DNA of 64,000 nucleotides from an uncultured Christensenella sp. (GTDB lineage: Bacteria; Bacillota; Clostridia; Christensenellales; UBA3700), in the NCBI GenBank assembly GCA_910583995.1, contig CAJTYW010000007.1:47422-111421 (forward strand). Direction: 5' to 3'. Positions within the stretch are counted from its first letter, which is position 1. The number at the start of each line of letters is the position of its first letter. Below the pieces are notes generated by a model, which searched no databases, was not told where the DNA came from, and worked only from the letters and a program-made list of their open reading frames with translations. Both the position numbers and the translations under genes were made by a program. Below are positions 1-7,261 of this stretch, in pieces.

Positions 1-536
1 ATAAGATTATTGCGAACAATACTGTTAGAATAAATATTGTCTCCCCTTGTACCAGCTCTTCCATTATATTGAGATTTAGTTAAACTATCTGCAAGATACA
101 AAGTCATAATAATATTGTCGTTACTCTCTAAATCGGCAAGGGTTAAGGATGCAACCATCCAATTTTTACCATCTAATTTTACTACTAAGCCATTGTCGTT
201 ACCTTTATTATTATTCAATTTTTTATTTATTTCTCGTGCATTTAGCACATAACTTTCAGTCTGTTCGTCTTCAAATTGCTTTATGTAAGATACGGGATTA
301 TCAATGCCATTAAACAATTTGTCTTGCAAGTCTTTTACCACTAAATAGTTTATGATACCTATATTTTTATCATACAAATCAGCACCATTTGCAACGCTTA
401 CAGCGGAATTAATATTGTTTAAAGCAAAAACTTTATTTGGAGAAAGGAAAAAAGATACAATTATACTAAATAAAAATGCTATTAAAAAAATAAAAACAGC
501 TACAAAAAGATTAAATTTTTTCTTGCTTTTGTACAT
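1..536 (-). CDS. Secreted/anchored surface protein, 3' end beyond window (partial)
   Basis: About 178 codons are visible, reading leftward from an ATG at 536 that is preceded by AAGGAG eight bases upstream. No stop is reached before the window edge. The N-terminus has Lys residues, then a hydrophobic stretch (residues about 8-30, FVAVFIFLIAFLFSIIVSF) ending near SPNKVFA, consistent with a signal peptide or membrane anchor. Further on, a segment reads DGKNWMVASLTLADLES followed by IIMTLYLADS, Trp- and beta-strand-rich as in extracellular domains. I cannot assign a family. The gene lies immediately downstream of a promoter-bearing segment flanked by inverted repeats (580-758). The same arrangement precedes the surface-protein gene at 52033-54252, so its expression is probably phase-variable. 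The surface location is inferred from the N-terminus and from that parallel. Confidence 0.75.
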   Translation of the reverse strand, partial: MYKSKKKFNLFVAVFIFLIAFLFSIIVSFFLSPNKVFALNNINSAVSVANGADLYDKNIGIINYLVVKDLQDKLFNGIDNPVSYIKQFEDEQTESYVLNAREINKKLNNNKGNDNGLVVKLDGKNWMVASLTLADLESNDNIIMTLYLADSLTKSQYNGRAGTRGDNIYSNSIVRNNL

Positions 537-579
537 TTGATTTTTCTCCTTAAAGTATACTTATTAAAATAAACTATAT

Positions 580-607
580 GTACATAGAATATATATAATC
601 TATGTAC
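580..607. repeat. Inverted site 1 of promoter switch A
   Basis: A 28-bp site with perfect 9-bp arms GTACATAGA (580-588) and TCTATGTAC (599-607) around an asymmetric 10-bp core. The reverse complement of the whole site recurs at 731-758 with one base changed. Dyad arms around a short asymmetric core are the usual shape of a site-specific recombinase binding site. The gene's ribosome site begins about 45 bases to the left. Confidence 0.8.
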
Positions 608-688
608 ATTTTGGTGCAATTGTAAGATTTTCAACCTAAAGTTTTGGTATAAATTAGATAAACTTCTTACAAAATATATATTTTAATA

Positions 689-718
689 TTGACATTACTT
701 TACTTTTAATCTTATAAT
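689..718 (+). promoter_or_regulatory. Promoter inside switch A, pointing away from the surface gene
   Basis: TTGACA (689-694) and TATAAT (713-718) are separated by 18 bases, both perfect sigma-A-type boxes. Transcription would run rightward, away from the minus-strand gene at 1-536, and reach the second inverted site 12 bases downstream of the -10 box. Recombination between the two sites would turn this promoter toward the gene. The orientation is read directly; the switching is inferred. Confidence 0.75.
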
Positions 719-730
719 ATAATTGAAAAA

Positions 731-758
731 GTACATAGATTATATATATTCTATGTGC
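731..758. repeat. Inverted site 2 of promoter switch A
   Basis: This is the reverse complement of the site at 580-607, with one mismatch in the outer arm (GC instead of AC at the end). It is followed on the plus strand by ATTTTTTT. An outward transcript would therefore form a 9-bp hairpin followed by a U-run, which looks like an intrinsic terminator. Confidence 0.78.
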
Positions 759-1010
759 ATTTTTTTAACTTAACTTTTGCTATAATTTGCAAATTACCCC
801 CGATTTTCGGAGCGATTATTGCGGTTTTATACTTTTTAACTTGCTTTAAACTTTACATAAAAAAATAGCACTTAAATTTAAAATATTTTAAGCGTATTTT
901 TCAGGATAAATAGTTTTGCTATTATTTTTTTAGAATATTTATGGCTAATAAAATTATCATATTTATAGATTATTTACTGCATTTGTAACAAAACAAATTA
1001 AAAACAAAAA

Positions 1011-1031
1011 AGCCAAACATTTAGTTTGGCT
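1011..1031 (-). terminator. Intrinsic terminator of SRP RNA
   Basis: The hairpin AGCCAAAC / GTTTGGCT with a 5-nt loop is followed on the minus strand by TTTTTGTTTTT. It lies 17 bases beyond the paired 3' end of the SRP RNA. Confidence 0.85.
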
Positions 1032-1047
1032 TTTATTTTTAAAAAAT

Positions 1048-1315
1048 ACTACGCAACTATTTTCGATATAACATACCGAAGCGATTCCTTAAACAGGTGG
1101 CTACTTCAAAGCTACCTTGTGGCACATAGTAAAATCTGCTTAATGCTGCTGCGGTCAAGCCCTGACATGGTTCACAGCATACTATTGCACAAGACCTTGA
1201 TATCAACACTCCTTATTCAAGTCAGACCTTCCATACACTATACCTAGAATAGTATTCAGTCCTGCTATAGCGGATTGCAGGTACAGGGCACCGCTAGCTC
1301 CCCACTTAGCGTAGT
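1048..1315 (-). ncRNA. ffs: Signal recognition particle RNA, large (Bacillus/Clostridium) type
   Basis: The minus strand contains the conserved SRP domain GTGAACCATGTCAGG, then GCAGCAGCATTAAG, and at the 5' side the motif GCTAAGTGGGGAGCTAGCGG typical of long Gram-positive SRP RNAs. The ends were set by pairing: ACTACGC at the 5' end (1309-1315) pairs with GCGTAGT at the 3' end (1048-1054), giving about 268 nt. This RNA forms the particle with Ffh that targets proteins to the membrane. The apical loop is unusual: the bases between GTCAGG and AGCAGC read GCTTGACCGC rather than the familiar UCCGGAAGGA with its GGAA tetraloop. A consensus promoter and an intrinsic terminator frame the gene. Confidence 0.93.
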
Positions 1316-1321
1316 AAAAGT

Positions 1322-1350
1322 ATTATATCATAGTTTACCTTTAAAGTCAA
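1322..1350 (-). promoter_or_regulatory. SRP RNA promoter
   Basis: On the minus strand, TTGACT (1345-1350) and TATAAT (1322-1327) have 17-bp spacing. The expected start falls at about 1315, matching the 5' end of the RNA stem. Confidence 0.85.
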
Positions 1351-1444
1351 TAGATAAAACAAAAAGGAATTTGCTTTATTGATATTATTTACTTATTATG
1401 TCGATTATAAAAATTACATTTAATTTTATAAACGCTTTAAACAA

Positions 1445-1466
1445 ATGCACCTAAGATTAGGTGCAT
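1445..1466 (-). terminator. Probable terminator of the heat-shock operon
   Basis: The hairpin ATGCACCT / AGGTGCAT lies about 20 bases past the dnaJ stop. The T-run on the minus strand is weak (TTTGTTTA). Confidence 0.6.
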
Positions 1467-1486
1467 TTTGCTTTGTTCATTAAAAA

Positions 1487-2626
1487 TTATTTCTCTCCAA
1501 GCCATTTTGAGCGGAAAGTTTTGCGTTTTTCATACTGCTTATCTGTCAATGATTCTTCAAAAGCTTTTAGCAAATCTTGTTGCTTTTTGCTTAGTTTTTG
1601 CGGAGTATCAATTTCCACAGTAACATATAAGTCACCATAAACTTGCTTTTTCAAATACTTAACGCCGTAGCCTTTTACTCTAAATTTAGTACCAGTTGCA
1701 GTACCAGGTGGAATAGTAATAGTTACAGTCTTATCAGTAGTTGGTATTTCAACTTTTGCGCCATTGATAGCATCGCTCATAGAAATAGGCAGTTTATAAT
1801 ACAAATCGTATCCTTCCCTTACAAATAATGGGTGAGCTTTTACATTGATAACAATTATCAATCTACCATTTTGACCGCCATTTATACCAACTTCACCTTC
1901 ATTGTAATAAGTAATAGTTTGACCATTATCAACACCGGCAGGGATAGTAACAGGAATAACTCTTTCCTTTTTAATAGTACCTTCACCACGGCAAGTTTTG
2001 CATTTATCAGTGATAATTTTACCACTTCCGCCACATTTAGGACATTTTGTTCTTACAGTTTGTCTACCAAAAATTGTGTTTTGAGTCATAGTAACTGTAC
2101 CACTGCCGTGACAATCAGGACAAGTAGTAATCTTTGAAGGGTCACTTGCACCGCTACCTTTACAATCAGGACATTTTTCCGTACGATATACTTTTACAGA
2201 TTTTTCAGTACCTTTAATAGACTCTTCAAAAGTGATATCCAAACGCATTGTAATGTCATCACCATCAATAGGCATATTTGCACGATTAGTTCTGCCACCA
2301 CCGAAAAATGTACTGAATATATCTTCAAAACCACCGAATCCGCCAAAGCCACCACTGCCGCCACTAAAGCCGCCACCATTAAATTGTGGTCCGTCTTCTG
2401 TGCCATACTGGTCATAATTAGCTTTTTTCTGCGGGTCGGAAAGCACATCGTAAGCGTGATTAATTTCCTTAAAAGTTTCTTCCGCTTGTTTTCTTTCCGC
2501 TTCTGGTTTAGTAGCATATCTGTCAGGGTGATATTTCATAACTGCTTTTCGATAAGCAGATTTAATCTCTTGCTCACTCGCACCTTTTGATACACCAAGC
2601 AATTCATAATAATCTTTATTTGCCAT
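1487..2626 (-). CDS. dnaJ: Chaperone protein DnaJ (Hsp40)
   Basis: The co-chaperone that stimulates DnaK ATPase activity and delivers unfolded clients in the cytoplasm. The 379-aa protein has full domain order: a J domain at residues 1-70 with the HPD motif at 33-35; a Gly/Phe-rich linker (about 80-110); then a zinc domain with four CxxCxGxG-type repeats (CPDCKGSG, CPDCHGSG, CPKCGGSG, CKTCRGEG); then the C-terminal client-binding domain. The length is normal for the family. It is the last gene of the hrcA-grpE-dnaK-dnaJ operon, about 215 bases after dnaK. A GC-rich hairpin in that gap (2789-2806) may tune its expression. The ATG at 2626 has AAGGA nearby. Regulation is presumably by HrcA through the CIRCE element at 6322. 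Confidence 0.97.
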   Translation of the reverse strand: MANKDYYELLGVSKGASEQEIKSAYRKAVMKYHPDRYATKPEAERKQAEETFKEINHAYDVLSDPQKKANYDQYGTEDGPQFNGGGFSGGSGGFGGFGGFEDIFSTFFGGGRTNRANMPIDGDDITMRLDITFEESIKGTEKSVKVYRTEKCPDCKGSGASDPSKITTCPDCHGSGTVTMTQNTIFGRQTVRTKCPKCGGSGKIITDKCKTCRGEGTIKKERVIPVTIPAGVDNGQTITYYNEGEVGINGGQNGRLIIVINVKAHPLFVREGYDLYYKLPISMSDAINGAKVEIPTTDKTVTITIPPGTATGTKFRVKGYGVKYLKKQVYGDLYVTVEIDTPQKLSKKQQDLLKAFEESLTDKQYEKRKTFRSKWLGEK

Positions 2627-2788
2627 AAATATTTCCTTATATAAATCAAAAATAAATTTTGTTTTACCGCTATTGATTTTATAAATTAATCAAAAACAAT
2701 ACAAAAATCGGTACTAATGCTACTTTTTTTCAAAAGCACACTAATTAAAACACATTAAACAAAACTTATTTTGTAATACGACTAATTT

Positions 2789-2806
2789 CGCCGATTTTAG
2801 TCGGCG
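2789..2806. repeat. dnaK-dnaJ intergenic hairpin
   Basis: A perfect 6-bp stem CGCCGA / TCGGCG with a 6-nt loop, about 35 bases past the dnaK stop. It is not followed by a T-run on the minus strand, so it is more likely an mRNA-processing or attenuating stem than a terminator. It contains the CCGATTTT motif seen in other intergenic regions. Confidence 0.6.
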
Positions 2807-2840
2807 AAAAAAGTCAAAGGGTTAGTTTTAGTTGTTTTTA

Positions 2841-4652
2841 TTATTCTTCAGGATTTGCATCAACCACGCCGTCATCAGGTTTAGCACCATTTTGAGCAGC
2901 TTCGGCTTGAGCTGTTTCTTGATAAATTCTAGTAAAGATAGGTCCTGTTACTTCGCTCATTGTTTCAATAACTTTACGGATTTTTTCAGCTTCTGTTTCT
3001 TTAGCTAAATCTTCTTTTGCTTTATCAATTGCTTCTTGAATTTTTGTTTTTTCGTCTTCAGTAAGTTTTTCGCCATTCTCTTTCATAAACTTTTCAGATG
3101 CAAATATCAATTGCTCTGCTTCGTTTTTAGCTTCTACAGCTTCCTTACGCTTTTTATCTTCTTCTGCATATTTTTCTGCATCTTTAACAGCTGCATCAAT
3201 ATCAGAATCACTCAAATTAGAAGATGCTGTAATTGTTACGCTTTGAGTTTTGTTTGTACCTTTATCCAAAGCTTTAACATTAACTATACCATTTGCATCA
3301 ATATCAAAAGTGATTTCGATTTGTGGTACACCACGTGGAGCTGGTGGAATTCCGTCCAAAACAAATCTACCTAAAGTTTTGTTATCGCTCGCCATACTTC
3401 TCTCACCTTGTAAAACGTGAACATCAACGGCTGGTTGATTGTCTGCATAAGTTGAGAAAACTTGAGATTTGCTTGTTGGGATAGATGTATTTCTTGGGAT
3501 AAGCACAGTAAATACACCGCCTGCAGTTTCAATACCTAGTGACAATGGTGTTACGTCTACAAGCACCATATCTTTTACATCACCAGTCAAAACACCACCT
3601 TGAATTGCAGCACCGATTGCAACACATTCATCAGGGTTAATACCCTTATATGGCTCTTTGCCTGTTGCTTTTTTAACTGCTTCTACAACAGCTGGAATAC
3701 GAGTTGAACCACCAACCAAAATAACTTTAGCAATATCACTGCTTGACAAACCTGCATCTGACAATGCTTGACGAAGTGGTTTCATAGTTCTTTCTACCAA
3801 ATCAGAAGTCATTTGGTCAAACTTAGCTCTTGTTAGGTCAATATCAATTGATTTTGGGCCTTCTGCATTTACAGTGATAAATGGAAGGTTGATATTTGTT
3901 TTAGATAGGCTTGAAAGCTCAATTTTAGCTTTTTCTGCAGCTTCAATAAGTCTTTGCATAGCCATTTTATCTTTTGACAAATCAATATTTTCTGCCTTTT
4001 TAAATTCGTCTAAAATGTAATCTGCAATTCTCTTGTCAAAGTCGTCGCCACCAAGTTTGTTATCACCACAAGTAGCCAAAACTTGGAACATACCATTATC
4101 AAGTTCTAGTACAGATACGTCGAAAGTACCGCCACCTAAGTCATAAATCAAAACTTTTTGAGCGTTTGTTGTATCTTTATCCACACCATAAGCAAGTGCT
4201 GCAGCTGTTGGTTCATTGATAATACGAAGAACATCAAGACCTGCAATTTTACCTGCGTCTTTTGTTGCTTGTCTTTGAGCATCTGTAAAGTATGCAGGAA
4301 CAGTAATAACAGCTTGAGTTACTTTTTCACCAAGAAAAGCTTCGGCATCTTGTTTTAATTTGCCAAGTACCATACTTGAGATTTCTTGTGGAGTAAAGTT
4401 TTTACCATCGATAGCAACTTTATAGTCACTACCCATATGTCTTTTGATTGAAGAAATTGTTCTGTCAGTGTTTGCCACAGCTTGTCGTTTAGCAGGTGCA
4501 CCAACTAATCTTTCACCGTCTTTTGCAAAAGCAACTACAGACGGAGTTGTTCTGTTACCTTCAGCATTAGCTATTACTTGTGGTTCGCCACCTTCCATAA
4601 CAGCTACGCAAGAGTTAGTTGTACCTAAATCGATACCAATTATTTTTGCCAT
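2841..4652 (-). CDS. dnaK: Molecular chaperone DnaK (Hsp70)
   Basis: ATP-dependent Hsp70 chaperone acting with DnaJ and GrpE in the cytoplasm. The 603-aa protein opens with IIGIDLGTTNSCVAVMEGG (phosphate-1 motif), carries the phosphate-2 motif DLGGGTFDVS, the substrate-binding beta domain, an alpha lid, and an acidic, Ala-rich tail (QAEAAQNGAKPDDGVVD). The length is normal for a Gram-positive DnaK. The ATG has AAGGAG seven bases upstream. The gene lies 63 bases after grpE in the HrcA-controlled operon. Confidence 0.98.
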   Translation of the reverse strand: MAKIIGIDLGTTNSCVAVMEGGEPQVIANAEGNRTTPSVVAFAKDGERLVGAPAKRQAVANTDRTISSIKRHMGSDYKVAIDGKNFTPQEISSMVLGKLKQDAEAFLGEKVTQAVITVPAYFTDAQRQATKDAGKIAGLDVLRIINEPTAAALAYGVDKDTTNAQKVLIYDLGGGTFDVSVLELDNGMFQVLATCGDNKLGGDDFDKRIADYILDEFKKAENIDLSKDKMAMQRLIEAAEKAKIELSSLSKTNINLPFITVNAEGPKSIDIDLTRAKFDQMTSDLVERTMKPLRQALSDAGLSSSDIAKVILVGGSTRIPAVVEAVKKATGKEPYKGINPDECVAIGAAIQGGVLTGDVKDMVLVDVTPLSLGIETAGGVFTVLIPRNTSIPTSKSQVFSTYADNQPAVDVHVLQGERSMASDNKTLGRFVLDGIPPAPRGVPQIEITFDIDANGIVNVKALDKGTNKTQSVTITASSNLSDSDIDAAVKDAEKYAEEDKKRKEAVEAKNEAEQLIFASEKFMKENGEKLTEDEKTKIQEAIDKAKEDLAKETEAEKIRKVIETMSEVTGPIFTRIYQETAQAEAAQNGAKPDDGVVDANPEE

Positions 4653-4715
4653 TTTTATATCTCCTTTTTAAGTAATAATTTCATTTATTTAAATAACAAT
4701 TAGTTATTGTAAGCC

Positions 4716-5273
4716 TTATTTTGCTACTACAACACTTGCGTGTCTTAAAATTTTATCATTTATTTTGTAGCCTTTTTCATATACTTGAACACATTTACCG
4801 CTATTTGCTTCATCGTCCACTTGCATTAGTGCATTGTGCAGATTAGGGTCAAATTCCTTTCCGATACATTCAATTTCAGTAATGTTGTTTCTTTCAAATA
4901 TAGTTTCAATCTGTTTTTTTACTTTAGATAGTCCTTCTTTAATTCCGTCTGGCATATCAAGACTCATTGCACGCTCTAAGTTATCTACAACAGGTAAAAA
5001 AGTTAAAATCGCATCGTTTTTGCCGTCGTTATACATATCTCTTGCTATGTTTTCATTACGCTTTTTGATATTTTCCATATCGGCTTTCATTCTTAGTGCA
5101 TAGTTTTGAAGTTTGTCATTTTCTTCAAGTAATCTTTGCATTTCTGCCTGTGATTTACTTTTTCTTTTTGGCTTTTCTGTCTTTTCTTCTGCCTTGTCTT
5201 GAGTTTCAGCACTCTCTGTACTTTCAACCTTTTCTTCTAAGACTTCGTCTTGCAAATTTTCCTTTTCTTCCAT
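4716..5273 (-). CDS. grpE: Nucleotide exchange factor GrpE
   Basis: GrpE promotes ADP release from DnaK. The 185-aa protein has a low-complexity Glu/Lys-rich N-terminus (residues 1-45), a coiled-coil stretch (about 45-85, RLLEENDKLQNYALRMKADMENIKKR), and the family C-terminal beta domain with FLPVVDNLERA and NPNLHNALMQV-like sequence (DPNLHNALMQVDD). It starts three bases after the hrcA stop, and its Shine-Dalgarno sequence GAAGGAG lies inside the hrcA 3' end, so the two are translationally linked. Confidence 0.96.
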   Translation of the reverse strand: MEEKENLQDEVLEEKVESTESAETQDKAEEKTEKPKRKSKSQAEMQRLLEENDKLQNYALRMKADMENIKKRNENIARDMYNDGKNDAILTFLPVVDNLERAMSLDMPDGIKEGLSKVKKQIETIFERNNITEIECIGKEFDPNLHNALMQVDDEANSGKCVQVYEKGYKINDKILRHASVVVAK

Positions 5274-5276
5274 TTT

Positions 5277-6284
5277 CTACTCCTTCTTTATCTTTTCGAT
5301 AGCTTTGGTAACACCACCAAGCACTCCTAATACTTTTTGATAATCCATTCTCTCAGGTCCGATAACTACTGCGTGTCCTACTTCTTTGCCCGCAATGACA
5401 CATTTTGCAGTAACTACAGCCATATTATCTTCGGCATTTTCGTCTCTGCCTATTTTTATGCTTATTTCAACATCGTCTTCATTTATTAAGCTATGCAACT
5501 TTTCGCCCGTATTAATTACAGATAAAAAGTTTTTTACATTGCCGACATCTTCAAATTCCTTATACTCAAAGATTTTGTCTGTGCCTTCCATATACATTCT
5601 GCTTTCGCTATTTTGTTTGTAATTGATAAGCATATTTAGCACTTCGTCAAACAATGCACGATATTCACCAATTGTAGCATCTACTATAAAATCTTTATTT
5701 TCGGTTATCTCTTTTACAGTTTTGCCCGCAAACATATCAACTAACATATCATTTGCTGACATAAAGAATTTGCCTTTCATATCTTTAGGGATTTCAATTA
5801 TTTTATCCTTCAAAAGTCCCCTGTCAGTTATGATAACCAATAACGCACTATCATTTCCTATATCAATAAGCTTAATGTCCTTTAATGTAATGTTATCTAC
5901 TCCACCCATTACTACAATTGATGTATAGTTTGTAACATCACTTATGACTTTTGCTGTGCTTTTTATAACCTGTTCAACATCGCTAAAATTGCTGTCAAAG
6001 TAATCGGAAAAACTTTCAATTCTTCTATCGATGTCGTCCTTATCTAGCAAATTATCAACATAATACCTATAAGCTTTAGTAGAAGGTACTCTGCCTGCAG
6101 ATTTATGTGGTTGTACTAAATACCCCATTTCTTCTAAAGCAACCATTTCACTACGGATAGTTGCGGAACTTACTTCCGGCAAACAACTCTCTTTAATTTG
6201 ACTGCTACTAATAGGCTCTGGGGAAACAATGTACGTATCAATTAGTGATTTTAATATTTTTTGTTTTCTTTCACTTATTTTCAT
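5277..6284 (-). CDS. hrcA: Heat-inducible transcription repressor HrcA
   Basis: Repressor that binds the CIRCE operator and controls the dnaK operon, with folding by GroEL as the usual activity sensor. The 335-aa protein has an N-terminal winged helix (MKISERKQKILKSLIDTYI...PISSSQIKE...SATIRSEM), followed by the GAF-like HrcA domain and the C-terminal VVTAKCVIAGKEVGHAVVIGPERM signature. I chose the ATG at 6284, which has GGGGGG just upstream. A longer reading from a TTG at 6305 would run through that ribosome site. It is the first gene of the operon, about 37 bases downstream of the CIRCE element. Confidence 0.96.
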   Translation of the reverse strand: MKISERKQKILKSLIDTYIVSPEPISSSQIKESCLPEVSSATIRSEMVALEEMGYLVQPHKSAGRVPSTKAYRYYVDNLLDKDDIDRRIESFSDYFDSNFSDVEQVIKSTAKVISDVTNYTSIVVMGGVDNITLKDIKLIDIGNDSALLVIITDRGLLKDKIIEIPKDMKGKFFMSANDMLVDMFAGKTVKEITENKDFIVDATIGEYRALFDEVLNMLINYKQNSESRMYMEGTDKIFEYKEFEDVGNVKNFLSVINTGEKLHSLINEDDVEISIKIGRDENAEDNMAVVTAKCVIAGKEVGHAVVIGPERMDYQKVLGVLGGVTKAIEKIKKE

Positions 6285-6321
6285 ATACCCCCCTTTTGTT
6301 TTCAAGCTTATTATTTGATTG

Positions 6322-6348
6322 CTAGCACTCTCGTACCTTGATTGCTAA
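6322..6348. promoter_or_regulatory. CIRCE operator (HrcA binding site)
   Basis: CTAGCACTC, nine bases, then GATTGCTAA. Each arm matches eight of nine positions of the CIRCE consensus TTAGCACTC-N9-GAGTGCTAA. It overlaps the predicted start of the hrcA transcript. Confidence 0.9.
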
Positions 6349-6353
6349 TTCTT

Positions 6354-6381
6354 ATTATACTCTATTATATCAAATTGTCAA
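6354..6381 (-). promoter_or_regulatory. hrcA operon promoter
   Basis: On the minus strand, TTGACA (6376-6381) and TATAAT (6354-6359) have 16-bp spacing, placing the start within the CIRCE element, the normal arrangement for HrcA repression. Confidence 0.82.
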
Positions 6382-6462
6382 TAGTTTATGCTGATTTTTT
6401 TAAAAATTTGTTAAAATTTTACATTTGGACGGCTATTTTTGATTGGATTAAAAAGAAAAAAG

Positions 6463-6478
6463 GCGAATAAAAATTCGC
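6463..6478. terminator. Terminator downstream of lipoprotein gene
   Basis: A GCGAAT / ATTCGC stem extended by A/T pairs, with T-runs on both strands. On the minus strand it reads into TTTTTTCTTTTT and would end the 6566-7156 transcript before hrcA. Confidence 0.8.
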
Positions 6479-6565
6479 TTTTTCTAAAATTATTTATCTT
6501 TAATTATACAATATTTATTATATTAAATTAATAATTCAGTTAATTATATTTAAGCAAATAAAATA

Positions 6566-7156
6566 TTACTTGCTTGTAGCATCTTTTTTTGCTTGTTTAG
6601 CTTCTTTTGGCAAAGTAATTTTATATCCAATTGTATAAGTTGCGGTTGTATCATACTTTTCGTAAATCATACTGCTACCTTTTATTTGCAGGCTAGCAGG
6701 CATAGTATTTCTTTCATACCATCTGCCGTCTCTTCTTTCATATTTAGATTCAAAATCTTTTTGAATATATTTTAAATCTGGTGCATTAGGGTTTATAACC
6801 AAAGTTGACGCATCTCCATCTAATATACTTTTTCTTAAAGTTGCAACCTGAGATTCATCTACAATACACTCATAAGTCCAAGTCTCGTCTTGAAATCTGT
6901 ACATTTCCACAAAAGTTTTACCTACCACATAAAATGTTTGGTTATCTTTTGCTTTATCCATTCTCATATTACCGTTTATTGCATTTATACTTGTTATATT
7001 TCCTTCGCAATCTTTAAAAGTTACTGCCCATTTTTCAGCTGCCAACAATTTTGTAACAAATCTATCTGGACGAGATGGCACGCAACCTACTAAAGTTACT
7101 GCAACGGCTACACACACTATTAATATTGTAATTATTATCAAAGCTTTTTTCTTCAT
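6566..7156 (-). CDS. Putative lipoprotein of unknown function
   Basis: A 196-aa protein with a typical lipoprotein signal: MKKK, a hydrophobic stretch, then the lipobox LVGC with the modified Cys near residue 25. The mature part is a mixed, beta-rich domain (WAVTFKDCEGNITSINAINGNMRMDKAKDNQTFYVVG...EMYRFQDETWTYECIVDE) that looks like a small extracytoplasmic barrel or LolA/LppX-like fold. That fold guess is from pattern only. It ends in a Lys/Ala-rich tail. It is monocistronic, with a ribosome site GGAGAAATT before the ATG and its own terminator at 6463. I do not recognise a family. Anchoring on the outer face of the membrane follows from the lipobox. Confidence 0.8.
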   Translation of the reverse strand: MKKKALIIITILIVCVAVAVTLVGCVPSRPDRFVTKLLAAEKWAVTFKDCEGNITSINAINGNMRMDKAKDNQTFYVVGKTFVEMYRFQDETWTYECIVDESQVATLRKSILDGDASTLVINPNAPDLKYIQKDFESKYERRDGRWYERNTMPASLQIKGSSMIYEKYDTTATYTIGYKITLPKEAKQAKKDATSK

Positions 7157-7261
7157 AATTTCTCCACAAGATATTAAATTAAAATATCTTTACCTTATAA
7201 TTGTATTACAAATTTAATAATTAATCAATATGATTGCAAAAAATTTTAATACATTTTACTT

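Larger units (their letters stand above)
537..1010. other. Gene-free stretch: invertible-promoter element plus AT-rich DNA
   Basis: I see no credible gene here. Positions 580-758 hold the paired inverted sites and internal promoter described separately. Positions 759-1010 are AT-rich. They contain a CCGATTTT motif at 800-807, 42 bases after the second site, at the same distance as at the second switch locus near 54493. Nothing else was recognised before the SRP RNA terminator. Confidence 0.6.

Noticed and set aside
555..660. A leftward promoter within the inner half of switch A (TTGCAC with TATATA at 18-bp spacing)
   Set aside because: The boxes are weak and have no equivalent in switch B. 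The outward TTGACA/TATAAT pair is far better and is conserved at both loci. Some basal expression is still possible.
580..758. The paired palindromes as ordinary terminators or MITE ends
   Set aside because: The AT-rich arms make poor terminators on their own. They flank a conserved promoter at fixed distances in two loci, and the pairs are mutually inverted. A MITE would not keep a promoter in register upstream of surface genes at both sites.
3036..3374. Long plus-strand open frames opposite dnaK, lepA, secD, malQ and other genes
   Set aside because: They lie antisense to well-supported genes, lack ribosome sites, and have compositions typical of reverse frames of AT-rich coding DNA.
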